Positions 46,906 to 58,584 of a stretch of 64,000 bases of DNA are shown one piece after another. Both the position numbers and the translations under genes were made by a program. Each line of letters starts with the position of its first letter. Positions within the stretch are counted from its first letter, which is position 1. The stretch comes from Macrotrachela quadricornifera (lineage: Eukaryota; Rotifera; Eurotatoria; Philodinida; Philodinidae): assembly GCA_022393335.1 (NCBI GenBank), contig JAJEKB010020941.1, positions 422,938 to 486,937 of the forward strand, read 5' to 3'. Under the pieces are notes generated by a model, which saw nothing but the letters and a program-made list of their open reading frames with translations, did not search any database and was not told the origin of the DNA.

Positions 46906-46909
46906 TTTT

Positions 46910-48045
46910 TTCTTGAAAAAACTGGCTATATATTGTTATTAGAATAATAGGTTTAAGAATACTCAGTGATGAAAGAAAAGTTTAACGAGTCACACAGGAG
47001 CAGATTGGCGGATATATAATAGCTATTGTTATGAAAACGGGCGGGACGGATTAGAAAAAAATTGTATGGGGCATGGACGAACTTATTTAAACCAATAATC
47101 TATCAGGACAAGGCCTGCTGGGCATAAAAATTCCTTATTCTGCATATTTCTGTTGGAAAAATTATTTCCAATTGACTTTCGATGAAAAAAGTGGATAGAC
47201 TGATTCATTTTATGAAACAATAATAAAATATTTAGCAAAACACATAATCTTTTCAACGGTTTTGAACGTTTTTGCCTTTGAAAAATTTCTGCATGTAAGT
47301 ACTACACGGAAAAGATATCAATATTTCATTAATCCAACCTGTTTGAAAGTCTCCTGGAAATTCAGGAGATTTTATGTAGAGAGGAATGAGTGACAAAACC
47401 ACTATCACCACAATAATTCCACCTTGGCCATTTGCAATTGCGAAAATACTATTGCTAGGAAAAGAATATCATACGTAGACAGACAAGAACAATGGGAACT
47501 ATGGAACAGACATACGTAAAGATAGTTGAAAAGATGGACTGGTTCGAGATGATGGATTTTTTGTCCACATACATTTTATACAGTCGAAAGAAATGTGCAA
47601 CTAAACAGTGACGTATATGCTCTAATTGTCCAACGATATATATCTAAACTTTATATATTTATGTCAAATAGAACGTATACGTAATATTCTTCTCTTCAAT
47701 TTTATGTTCTTCATGAAATATTATTCATCGACATAGTGAAAAACGGAAGAAATAAATATTTTATCTACTCCACTGTATCACTTTAATCGTATTTATATGA
47801 CTTCATGCTTCGATGGCGCCTCGTGGTAAACACGCAAGTAAATATTTCACGTTCCTTCGCAATTTTATTACCTATATGTATGCTAGTATATAATGATTAT
47901 TAATATGCGTATGAAGGTTTACTTGTCGTGATTATATCTCTTTTCTTCTTTTAATGAAGGCATAGTCGTATATACACGATTTGAAAACATGTATATAACA
48001 ATCAAGGACATTCACTATTTTGTTTAAGAAAAACAGATAAGATAA
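46910..48045. other. Non-coding stretch upstream of the OPT gene
   Basis: Around 47,030-47,140, GGGCGGGACGGATTAG and following bases recall GC-rich scraps at 45,170-45,260 and 45,870-45,950 and are probably transposon-derived. The last ~900 bp show nothing supportable. Confidence 0.3.
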
Positions 48046-48047
48046 CA

Positions 48048-51000
48048 ATGCAGCAGCTAGCACACGATTATATAGATGGTGAGCAATCTTCATTCGAAGA
48101 AACACAAGGAATTGTCTGAAACAACGATGATCCTTCTATGCCCTGTAGTACATTTCGCAGCTGGATTCTCGGTTTGATCAATATTGGCATATGCGCTTCT
48201 GTCGAACAATATTTTTTCTATCGAACTAAGACTTATTTTTTTTCTCCAGTAATCATACTTCTTCTTGCCTATCCATTTGGCAAAATTCTGGAATATTGTT
48301 TACCTCGTTCGCGCTTTAACATATCATGGCTACAAAATTTCTCATTTACATTCAATCCAGGTCGATTTTCTCAAAAAGAACATGCATTAATATATACTAT
48401 GGCATTTATTGCATCTGAGGCTTTTCCTTCGTGTGATTTAATTTTAAATGCAGCAGTGTTAAACAGAACGCCGCCCAGTTATGGCACCGGCATAGTATTT
48501 GTTTTATCAGCTGAACTACTGGGTTATGGTCTAGCAGGTGAAAAAATATTCAAGCCTTTTTAATTCCATCTTTTGGTCACAAACAGGCCTTGATGAGGTA
48601 TGAGAAAGCTGAAAGAATTCATTTCTATAGCCTGTTGTTTCCGACTTATGATGGTTTTATTAGATTTTCGACATGAAACTTTGTCTATAGATAGGTCTCA
48701 TTATCACCAGAATCTTCTAAAAATTTCAGTCCAAACGAATGGTTCTTTCACGAGTTAATGCATGTCCAAGATAAATTAGTTTTTTTCGAATGATTGATAA
48801 AGTACACGATTGCTTGCGATTCGATTATTACCAGACGGAAGCATCTCTTTAGTGGTGAAATTTTTAGGAGATTCTAGTGACGATGATACCTATCTGTGGA
48901 CAAAATTTCAGGTGAAAAATCCAGTAAAATGATCAAAAGTCGGAAGGAATAACCTAAGGAAATAAATTCTTTTCACCTTCAGTCTTCCGTTTAAAAACCA
49001 TTTTGAACTTCATTGAAATTCATTTTTGCAACACTACATCTGTATCTAAACTTTCTCATTGTAAGTTCGAAAAGAAAAAAAAATGATTGTCTTCGATATC
49101 TCCTTTATTCGTTTCAAATGGTAAGAGAGACAATTATAAATCCACAAACAATGTAGTCTTTGACTATACATTTGACTTACAAACTGACCAAAATGTACGA
49201 TAAGTTTCGTCTGTCTTGACAAGAATCTTTAACAATTACACTTCATTTTTTTAATAAGATTTGTATTAGGGACGGTTTATGTCGATGATACAAGTATTAG
49301 ATATTTGTTCATTACTAACTTCATGTATCTAAGGATTATCAAAGACAACATGCATAGTATTTTTTCGACTTAAACAATCATCGTAAAAGCCAATATCCGA
49401 TAGGACGTAAAAATGTATCAAAAGAGGTTCTGTTATTAGTCTCGTGGAGAAATTAAAAGAACAAATCCATGGAGAGCTCTGTTTTAAACGTTCAAGTTTC
49501 ATAATTATCCAATTTGATAATCGAAAAGGAACAGTATTTCGTCATATACGCGTGTTTTAATTGTACATAAGTGTATCAGCGACAAAATAATAGCAGAGTT
49601 GCTTAATGGAAGTGAAAAAAAACAGAATTTTGTCCATAAGAGAAGATAGTCAAGGTTGATATACAAATCACTTAATCCGACATCTGACTATATGCGAGTC
49701 ACATAATTTATATTAATCGTTTGTTGTTCTCCTTCAGGTATTTGTCGACGCTTTATCGTATGGCCGAGTGAAATGATCTGGCCTGAGAATTTAACAATCG
49801 TTGCTTTTTTACGCACTGTACATGAGAAAGAATCGAGTTTTGCTCCAAAATGGTTACATTTTACACGACGTCGATTTGTTTTTACAATCATAATTTGTAT
49901 GGGTGTTTATCAATGGTTTCCTGCTTTCATCATGCCCGTGTTAAGCTCATTTAGTTGGCTATGTATGATCAATAAGAATAATGTGTTATTGTCTCATATA
50001 GGTGGATCCGCCGCTCTTGCTATACTAGCTTTGAAACTAAATTGGCGTCTTATTTCATCTTCCTCTGGTGGACTCACTAGTCCTATTGTTGTTCCTCGTT
50101 GGGCTCTAGTAAATATTGCTGTTGGATTTGTCCTAATAGCATGGTTGGTTGTACCCATTGTGTATTACAGTAATGCAGGAGACTTTAAACAGTTACCAAT
50201 GTTCTCATGTAAGGCATTCGATGTGGATGGAAACTATAATGATTACAAAAAAGAAGAGTTTCGTTTTACGGTCGGTTTCATAGTGACACTGGTTGTTAAT
50301 CTTTCTGCAGTAGCAGCACTTGTCGTCCACACATTACTTTTTCATGGACGAGATCTGATCGTTTATTCGCGAATGAGTTTGAAGCGACGTCAAAACGATG
50401 TTCACTGTCGAATAATGGCTTCTTACGGTGAATTATCTGAATGGTTGTATGGTTTATTTCTTGTCGTTGCATTCGTAGCATCATGTCTTGTTTGTCATAT
50501 TAGTGATCTTATGCCATGGTACTACATGTTCTTAGCCGTTCCTCTCGCCACTTTTTTCTTCTTCCTGTTGGCATACTGCGTGCACTCACTTCTATCTTCT
50601 TCTTCATGGAACAATTTTTTATTCACATTGCAGCGTTTCTTTTTCAAGGTGGCACACTTTTCCTTTCAAGTCTCACTTTTTATCTTTACACATGGACCAT
50701 TCTTACCAGAGCACTAACCTTATTGAACAGTCTCAAACTTGCACATTATATGAAGATATCACCTCGGACCATATTCATTATACAATTTGTTTCAACCGTT
50801 GTTTCGGGTTTTATTCGTCATTCTATCACAAGGTATATCGCACGGGAAAATCCAGACATGTGCCAGGATCAAGAGAATTGGACATGCAGCAATGCGTTGT
50901 TAAACAACTATGGCTATACTAGTAAGAATAGAAAAACTTTCGATACAAACTAAAAGATTGTCAGTAATAGCACTATAAAAAATTGATAACCGAACAGGCT

Positions 51001-52436
51001 TTATCTCCTGAATTTTGTTTAGACAGGTGATTTCACCAAATCTTTGATATGTATATCGTCATATCTTTATAACGGCACTAAAAATCGAAAATATTTATGA
51101 TGCGCTTAAAAAAAGATGTTTTCTCAGATTTTTGATGGGAGGAACACTGCAATTAAGTTCCGTAGATTTATCTTTCAACGAAATCTTTATTAACTTCTAC
51201 GGATTCAATAAAGAACAAGATAAATATATCAGTGACATTGTCGCTCACCAAGTCACTGATAGTCATATAACAAAACCTATCCATTAGTTTGCAAAATTTT
51301 GAAAAGTATTATGTTCGAGTCCTTTTTTTCTAAGTTAATAAGAAGTTTTTTTGTTTCTTAAGACATCCAAGCATAAGGAATAAAACACTTTCTATCAAAA
51401 TTCTGTAGCTGTCGATATCTTCGCTCAATCTACAATCCCAATATATAATGTTACTTACGAAATTTTGCCATTTTCTCAGATTAGCTGAGCTCGAAAAAGA
51501 CTGAATGCAAAAATATTGTAGTGTTCATAATTAACATCCAGATTTGTGTTGTGACAAAAGAAGCACACTGTATTAGAAGCTCAAGAAAACAATTCTTTAA
51601 TGATTCAATAGTGATATTTGTCAAAAAAAATTGAAGTTGACATTTGAAGGACTTCAATATTTCGTTGATTAGAGTTCCATGATAGTATATTTTTGGCGAC
51701 AAATAACGCTTAGAATTTCATTATTCTGGAGATGCCTTAAAACTTTGAGTTGGAATAGAGGTATTATAACTCACCACAAGTTCGGAACGAGTGAGCTGAA
51801 TATATCCAGTACGAGAACGGCTTCTATCAAATTGAATGATTCTTGTTTTTCAAATCAACAATCTAAGTAAGAAAAATACTTAGGTAATGTATTACGGAGT
51901 ATCATAAATAGAACACATATAGTTTATGAACACATTACCGTCAATATCATACTCAACTATTTTTTGAAAAATATCTCATCTTATTAACGATTCTAGATCT
52001 TACTTCTGTGATTGGTGCAAAATCTATGTATTCTCGAATGTATTGGATCATTCTACCGATTGGCTTAAGTCCCGCTCTTATTTATGCCGCGCACTGGCGA
52101 TGGCCTCATCTGAAAATATTACGAAGTATTCACGTACCTATTGCTATTAGCACATTGATTGGAAGTCTCTGTCAAAGCGATTTCAGCACTTATTTAACTT
52201 GGCTTCTTATTGGTCTTATTTTTCATACAATTATTCGCCGCTGGTGGTTCGACAGATATGCGTTTCTGTTTAGTATTGGAGCTACAATTGGTACAGAATT
52301 TATGTACTTCTTGATCTTCTTCATTTTCATGTATCGAGACGTCAGCTTTCCTTCCTGGTGGGGAATAACTGGCAATAATTGTCCTTTTGCAGAAGCCAAC
52401 GCTAATGGTACTTATCCGCAATATCCACCGAATTAA
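48048..52436 (+). CDS. OPT-family oligopeptide transporter, three exons, apparently disrupted
   Basis: Exons 48048-48537, 49738-50921 and 51997-52436 join in phase (introns 1200 and 1075 nt). The product matches the OPT family of proton-coupled oligopeptide transporters along its length: NDDPSMPCSTFRSWILGLIN at the start, FNPGRFSQKEHALI, LLGYGLAG|ICRRFIVWPS, EMIWPENL, RRRFVFTIIICMGVYQWFP, SWLCMINKNNVLLS, and a C-terminal membrane segment ending in FPSWWGITGNNCPFAEANA. Many transmembrane helices are evident. Two lesions exist. An in-frame TGA (48117-48119) lies after MQQLAHDYIDGE..., leaving a possible restart at ATG 48138. A -1 shift lies in a T run at 50552-50557; the homologous frame resumes with LPVGILRALTS. 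OPT proteins are typical of fungi, plants and prokaryotes, not animals, so horizontal acquisition is likely. Confidence 0.8.
48565..48985. mobile_element. Fold-back element inside OPT intron 1
   Basis: CTATAGATAGGTCTCATTAT with ACCAGAATCTTCTAAAAAT in the left arm pairs with TTTTTAGGAGATTCTAGTGA and GATACCTATCTGTGGAC in the right arm. TTTTGGTCACAAACAGGCC followed by TTGATGAGGTATGA recalls the outer arm of the 18121-18717 element. Part of the same local family. Confidence 0.6.
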
Positions 52437-52734
52437 TCTTTGAAAATATGCTAAACTGTGGGTGATTTAGTATTATATAAAAGAATATCCTATGACTATA
52501 GTTTCTACCTTTTTCAAAGGTCAATTCTTAGCAGAGACCAAAATTGACAGAAAAAAACCCAATTTGGATACGATTCGATTCGGCTTTGATTTAGTTCATA
52601 AAATAATTTCGTATTGTTACATATTATGTATATTTGTAAACGCTCTCTGTCGACAACCGCACTTTTTGCTCAATCTTCCTTTATATATCTTATTTTAAAA
52701 ATTTATTTATTTATTTACGTAATGAGAATAACAG

Positions 52735-53185
52735 ATGACGTAGAAAACATAATAATAATTGAAATTTGATCGACGTTGACTAATTATTTGACCTGTTGCG
52801 CTGAGCTACAGGAAATTTAGTCATATTTTCTAGCAAGGCGAATCAAGCTTGGAAAAGCTAATTGATTTTCCGATTTTCGCCAAAAATCCGAAGGATCTTG
52901 ATATTGTTCTTCATCATTAATTGCTAAATTTATGTATCAATCAATTTCATTTGATTTAGTTTGTTTTTGTTTTTGTTTGTCCATTAATGTTAATGTAAAC
53001 GTCTTCGATTTTTTTGTTGGTGGTTCATATGTTTCTTCGACAACATCATCAGTTGGTTAATCATGTTGAATGAAACCATGGCAAGTTTCATAACAATCAG
53101 ATATTTAAGAACCACTTGCACCTCGAAGTTGCTTGTAATTTGGGTGTAAGAAGGCACCGATAATGTAATTTTATTTCCATGTTAA
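52735..53185 (-). pseudogene. hAT transposase remnant (C-terminal half)
   Basis: Minus-strand reading gives GAFLHPNYKQLRGASGS, stop, ISDCYETCHGF, VVEETYEPPTKKSKTFTLTL, KSNEID, stop, YINLAINDEEQYQDPSDFWR and NQLAFPSLIRLARKY. This is the region before the hAT dimerisation motif (LDPR.K.L..., then E...Y......DPL.WW......P.L..LA..Y). At least four in-frame stops make it non-functional. Confidence 0.8.
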
Positions 53186-53401
53186 ACATACTTCCAAGTA
53201 ATTGTAATACTCGTTTATAAAAGAATTTAATTCCTACAAAAAGAAAACTTCATTATTTGTGATTAGAACCAGCTGTAAGAATAGTCATTTCTAAAATCCA
53301 TCAGCATTAATTCATCTATTGAAAAAATAACGAAGAAAGTTACTTTTACTGACTTTTTGCGACGATCACCATTAATTAACTCATTGTGAAGATATGTTAT
53401 A

Positions 53402-54289
53402 CAGGGTTGAAAATAATATTTAGCCATGGGTGTATCCACATCAGCTTAAGTCCAAAACATACTGAATTTTGTATCAAATGAAAGCCCGTGAAAAATGTAA
53501 TTTATTGATAATAATTAGTAAGGATTATGACAAATTTTTAACATCAAACGTGAGAAACTCGAAGAAATTTTCTGCCTTTTTTGCGGATAGAAAAGTCTGG
53601 CGCTAACAATTCAAAACTGAAGTCAAGTGTTTTTCTTCGATATTTTCATATGGTTCGATAGAGCTCGTCGAGCCCTACAAAACTGTATATATGAAAAACT
53701 TTCTCAATCATTTTTTTGTGATAAAAATCTTAAAAAACGTTGAAAAAGTCATATTTTTCAATAAAAGTTAGCCTTTCTTATTATTTTTGTTACCTCAGAC
53801 GTTTCGAAATATGTCTATTTGATGCTGCGTGAAAAACTACATCCATCAAGTGCATTATGAAACGTTTGTGGTAGCAAATATAATGAGAAAGGCTAATTTT
53901 TATTGAAAAATCAAATGTTTCTCTTTTATATAAAAAATATGACTTTTTTTAACGTTTTTTAAGATTTTTATCACAAAAAAATGATTGAGAAAGTTTTTCA
54001 TATATACAGTTTTGTAGGGCTCGACGAGCTCTATCGAACCATATGGAAATATCGATGAAAAACACTTGACTTCAGTTTTGAATTGTTAGCACCAGATTTT
54101 TCTACCACAAAAAAGGCAGAAAATTTCTTCAAGTTTCTCAAGTTCGATATTTAAAATTTGTCATAACCTTTACTAATTAGTATCAATAAGTCATATTTTT
54201 CACGGGCTTTCATTTGATACAAAATTCATTATATTTCGGACTTAAACTAATGTGAATACACCCATGGCAAAATATTATTTCCAACTCTG
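53402..54289. mobile_element. 888-bp near-perfect palindrome flanked by TA
   Basis: CAGGGTTGAAAATAATATTT at the left is matched by AAATATTATTTCCAACTCTG at the right. The arms of about 390 bp pair throughout, including CCATGGGTGTATCCACAT, CTTGACTTCAGTTTTGAATT and CGACGAGCTCTATCGAACCA and complements. TA occurs on both outer sides, consistent with Tc1/mariner-type insertion. The central loop is about 100 bp (53,790-53,895). No coding capacity. Confidence 0.85.
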
Positions 54290-54679
54290 TAGTTACATTG
54301 TAGATGGCGACGCTAAAGTTTTTTTCCGAAATTTATTATTAATCTTCCTTATAAAAATGTATCAACCAACAAAATAGACGATATAAATCATTTTTTTGAA
54401 AAAAATGTTGTACGTCTCACAAAAGACAGAAGAAGATTTAAACAAACGAAGATTGATGGAAAGCTTCGTATTATAGGAAAAGGTCGAATGACCAAACGTT
54501 AATAATTTTTGTTTTTATTCTATTCAGCTACCGATTTTCTTCTAGAAATAATGGTAAGTTTCAAACAATCCTAACGTCAAGCAATTGCATGAAATAAAAC
54601 AAATCTAAATGAAATGATTTGTGCAGTATGAACGATTTGGAACCATAAAATAAATTGAAAAGGAGACATTTTATTGAAG

Positions 54680-54818
54680 ACTTCGACGAACAGAGATCCA
54701 CATCATGAATGGTACTCATTAAACTACTATGGATATTTAAAAGTACTAGAAAGAAGTAACACGCTATTTCTACGAGAAAGAGCTGCGCGAATCTTTAGAC
54801 AAGCATTACTTGTGAATG
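54680..54818 (+). CDS. Candidate internal exon, unidentified
   Basis: An open, protein-like stretch reads TSTNRDPHHEWYSLNYYGYL then KVLERSNTLFLRERAARIF. It is bounded by an AG and a strong donor (GTGAGT at 54819), leaving one base over. The composition is not like the surrounding repeats. No flanking exons or family could be identified; an ATG followed by GTAAGT near 54,551 might be an upstream start exon. Confidence 0.3.
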
Positions 54819-55011
54819 GTGAGTAAACCTTTTGTTAACAATTTATAAGCATTCTGGTTACCAGATTTATCATAAAGTCCTTGACGACTCTAGAGATTTT
54901 ATCTCAGTTGACGTGATATCAAAATAAGTTGTATTTGATACATAATATAATAGAAAAATATATTTAAATAACAAAAAACTTCAAAAAGACATCCTCACCC
55001 GTGTCATGAAT

Positions 55012-55708
55012 ACCGGATCACTTTTAGCGGTAAACCGGTCAAACCGGCAAAATCGGCGGTTAACCGGTAAAACCGGAGAAACCGCCGGTAAACTGATAAT
55101 ATTCCGATGAACTATATATAATAGAAAGAACGGCTATACAGAACGAAAAAAAGATATATGTGTATATATATATACATGTACATGTGCTCATGTGCTGTAT
55201 TATTTATTTTATTTTTTTACTTGCTGAAAGACACGAATATATCTTAACGACGACAAAATTTAAGTAAGCATTATTTTTCTTTATATTCAAGTTTTTAATA
55301 ATCACTTTTATATTAATTTTTTTAAAATTTATTAAATTATTTTTTTAATTCTATATCCTTTCATATTCATTCTTTTTATGCTTTGTTATTTTTAGATTTA
55401 TTTTTTTTTATTGATTTTATTAATTTTTATACTAGTTTTTTTTAAATTTATTTTTCTGAATTTATTTCTCATAATTTTTTGTTTATTTTTTGAATTCTTA
55501 CATTTTCTTGTATTACTGTTTTGCGTGAAATAAAAAACCTGTAAAACTAAAAATGTCTGTTAAATTTTGCTATCCAAACATTCAAAAAATAGAACAAACG
55601 GCATTGGCTAGTTGCACATACCATTATTGGTTAACTTCGGTTTACCGCAGCTTTGGGAACCGGTAACCGGATCGGTAAAACCGCCGGTTTTTATCCGGTT
55701 TATATGAC
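55012..55708. mobile_element. ~700-bp element with CCGG-rich inverted ends
   Basis: The left ~80 bp repeat ACCGG and TTAACCGG modules (TACCGGATCACTTTTAGCGG; TAAACCGGTCAAACCGG). The right ~80 bp are the inverted equivalents (GGTTTACCGC; GGTAACCGG; CCGGTTTTTATCCGG). The interior is very AT-rich with no frame. Unclassified. Confidence 0.6.
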
Positions 55709-55714
55709 ATAGAC

Positions 55715-56525
55715 AGTTTTGACTCATCCTGCAAAATTATCTTAACTGGGTATTTTTTGAAAAAAATATATTTGCGGTAAAGCATAACCTATTAGGGGAA
55801 GATGATGTACATTTTTCCATGATTTCTTTGTTTTTTTGGACACAAACGATTTTCTATATCTTTACTTTTTTGTAGTAAAGATACATTAACACTCATATTA
55901 TCAAGAATATAAAAGATAATTTTGATTAGATTTTCTAGAATTACAAGCTTCCTTTTTTAATCAACCTCTGTAATGTGTAAAACCTCTCGAATGAGGAAAT
56001 ACCCTATAAGGTGATCTTAACAGATTTTTATAATGATGAAAGTCTGATATTTAAAATAATGTAGCCAAGCGTATTTCTTATCGTCATTTTCTCTAAATTA
56101 ATTGCATATTATTCAACTCAATTTGCTTCTTTGTCAAGCACTTATCGCTGCATCATCTTAGATAGAACAACTTAGAGGAGAAAGAGAGAGGAAAAGAAGC
56201 AATTTCTCATCTTCTTTCACATACATATAAATATACTGACTTTGTCATCAAAAAAACTTCACATCAGAAACTTTCTCACATATTTGAGATTCCTTTCTGA
56301 CTACATTCATGCGTAGAAGTTTCAATCAAGATATTTTCCACAATGATATTCTAGTTCGAAAATTTTAGTTTTGCCCTTTCTGACTTGGTTAGTACTCGAC
56401 GAAACCTTTTTTAAAAAATTAATAAGATCAACTCTTGTTATATCAGTGCATCTCTCGGTTTCGGTCATCTTCAACCGTCAACTCCTTTGTAGATACATCA
56501 TTTCATTTCCGTGCATCATTCTTCA
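55715..56525. other. 5' flank of the single-exon receptor gene
   Basis: AT-rich; a TTCTTCAG just before the ATG at 56530 could be a splice or trans-splice acceptor. Confidence 0.35.
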
Positions 56526-56529
56526 GACA

Positions 56530-57558
56530 ATGACAAGTCCAAATAACATTACCAATAATGATACATCAACAGAATCCATGTCTGTTGAAAATTGGATTCC
56601 TTATTCACTTCGTTTTTGGCTTTTTCTTATATGTGACATTTTTTCTACCGTCTGTTCTCTTTTTGTTCTCTATCATCTTCTCTTTGAACGAGTTCTACGT
56701 CGTGCTCTTCATAATCATGTTGTAATTGTTCTTCTCTGCGCCGGCCTTGTCTATCAACTAGTCGACATACCATGGATTCTCTATTTTAACCGATTCAATA
56801 TTGCTTTACAAACAACACCTATCTTCTGTCGCATTTGGATATTCATCGATTTTGGTTTCTATACTATGATTGCAATATTCGTAGCTTGGGCTTCGATCGA
56901 GAGACACATTCTCATTTTTCATGATCGATTAATATCAACCAGAAAGCGACATATTCTCATTCATTATGTTCCTCTCAGTACACTAGTTTTATATTGGTTG
57001 CTTTATTATTTGATGATCGTATTCTCTCCTTCATGTGACAACACATTTGACTACACACTTGTCAATTGTGGCAGTTTTCCTTGTGCTTTAAATATTCCGA
57101 TAGTTGCCACATGGGAGCTTGCTGTTCATGGAGTTGTACCTACTCTAATCATTGGCTTATTCAGTCTTGCTCTTCTTTTACGCATTCTCCGGCAAAAACA
57201 TCGCGTTGGTCAACCAATACAATGGCGAAAACATCGAAAAATGACCATTCAACTTTTATCCATCACTTCTCTTTTTCTCGTCTTTTATGTACCTAGCATG
57301 TTTCTTGTCTTAGCTCAACTGTGTAATATATCGCTTAATATCAATGCCGAGTTTCAAGTAACGATTGTATTTATCTCGTATTATTCGGTATTTCTTTTAC
57401 CCTTTGTGTGTGCTGGAACTTTGCCTGAATTGAAAAGCAAAATCAAGAGTAAATTCAAATGGATTCAACGGCAAGAACGTAATGTCGCTCCTGAATCAAT
57501 TACAATGAGACGTTTGAGAGGCGGCCGTTCAACTGTACTGGCCACTGCTACTAAATGA
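56530..57558 (+). CDS. Rhodopsin-like 7TM receptor (342 residues)
   Basis: The ATG at 56530 is chosen because the frame upstream only begins with TTG and because MTSPNNITNNDTSTES gives a short extracellular N-terminus with N-glycosylation sites. Seven hydrophobic segments follow at about 25-48, 63-85, 98-122, 140-163, 188-215, 238-262 and 275-297. TM3 ends ASIERHILIF, an ERH in the DRY position. A conserved-looking cysteine precedes TM3 (TPIFCRIW) and another lies in the second extracellular loop. TM7 lacks NPxxY (LLPFVCAGTLPELK), a departure from classical class A receptors but common in the lineage-expanded bdelloid set. The tail is basic. Ligand unknown. AATAAA at 57591. Intact. Confidence 0.85.
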   Translation: MTSPNNITNNDTSTESMSVENWIPYSLRFWLFLICDIFSTVCSLFVLYHLLFERVLRRALHNHVVIVLLCAGLVYQLVDIPWILYFNRFNIALQTTPIFCRIWIFIDFGFYTMIAIFVAWASIERHILIFHDRLISTRKRHILIHYVPLSTLVLYWLLYYLMIVFSPSCDNTFDYTLVNCGSFPCALNIPIVATWELAVHGVVPTLIIGLFSLALLLRILRQKHRVGQPIQWRKHRKMTIQLLSITSLFLVFYVPSMFLVLAQLCNISLNINAEFQVTIVFISYYSVFLLPFVCAGTLPELKSKIKSKFKWIQRQERNVAPESITMRRLRGGRSTVLATATK

Positions 57559-57590
57559 CAATGCAATTTTTTGTAACGATATAAAATCAT

Positions 57591-57596
57591 AATAAA
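57591..57596 (+). terminator. Poly(A) signal AATAAA
   Basis: Consensus hexamer 33 bp after the receptor stop codon. Confidence 0.6.
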
Positions 57597-57599
57597 ATA

Positions 57600-58300
57600 A
57601 TAAATGTTTAACACATTCAACCCGATTCAGTTTTAATACAGAATAGCTCTAACAGATCCATTTTTTGTGTACGTTCGTTGACCTTTTCATTGTGTGCTGC
57701 CTCGTTGTTTTTTTCTTTTCTGTTTGTTAAATCTGTGCATCACATACTAGTTTTGACCATTCTGTAGTTTCGTGAAAGTCTTGTGGTATCTTAACTCCTC
57801 GGTGCATCATTTGAGAAACTGAAATCTTGTCCAAGATAACCATCAGAAAATTATGCAAAGTGCAAAATCTCTGACCACAAACGCGAAAAAAAGGAAGGAT
57901 CTTCGCACAATACCCGAAGGCGTTGTGCTGGTTGCTATAAGAAAAGCACGGAAAAACAATGCATCATCAAATGTTATTCATATTAGTCTTTTTAAAAGTT
58001 TTACTTTAATTAAACAACGAAATTGGTAGTTTTAAGAATTCTGCATAGTTAAGTTATAGAATTTAACTAATCTAAAATAACAGAAAGATCAGTGTAACTG
58101 ATGTAGCCTGCAAGTAACACGAACGATGCTAGAGTAGACTACAGACCGAAAAAATCGACATGTTGGCAGCTCTCATCTGAACCAGATTTGTTGCAATGCC
58201 AAAATACTTATATTTCAAGATTTGAGATGTCGGATTTTACTTCCTGACTTTGTGTTTTAATTCTTCTTTTGAACTATGATTTTGTTTGTTGCAATAAAAT
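57600..58300. other. Non-coding stretch, nothing recognised
   Basis: No supported exon or repeat. Confidence 0.3.
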
Positions 58301-58302
58301 TA

Positions 58303-58579
58303 TTGTAAGAACAAAGCATGGTGCTGGCCCATCTTAGAGAAAGAAAACTCTACTAAACCCATTATTGACACAAAGAACAGTATGATTTGTCCTTCCAATA
58401 TTGAACAAAACGTTTCCTAAATTTTAATTATTTAGGAACTCTCATTTCGACTAATTAGGTTTTAAAATGATGTTTTTTCAATATTGAAAAAACAAAAACT
58501 GTACTGTTCATGTTGATCAAGGAGTTTAGTGGATCTTTCTATCATATTGTCTGAACAATATCATGCTTTGTTCTTACAA
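58303..58579. mobile_element. 277-bp MITE flanked by TA
   Basis: TTGTAAGAACAAAGCATG at the left and CATGCTTTGTTCTTACAA at the right are exact reverse complements over 18 bp. TA dinucleotides (58301-58302 and 58580-58581) flank both ends. A central hairpin around TTTTCAATATTGAAAA continues the fold. Tc1/mariner-type by target site. Confidence 0.85.
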
Positions 58580-58584
58580 TAGCA

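Noticed and set aside
56371..56529. N-terminal extension of the single-exon receptor
   Set aside because: It would need a TTG start and adds an extra hydrophobic stretch; the ATG at 56530 gives a normal receptor N-terminus.
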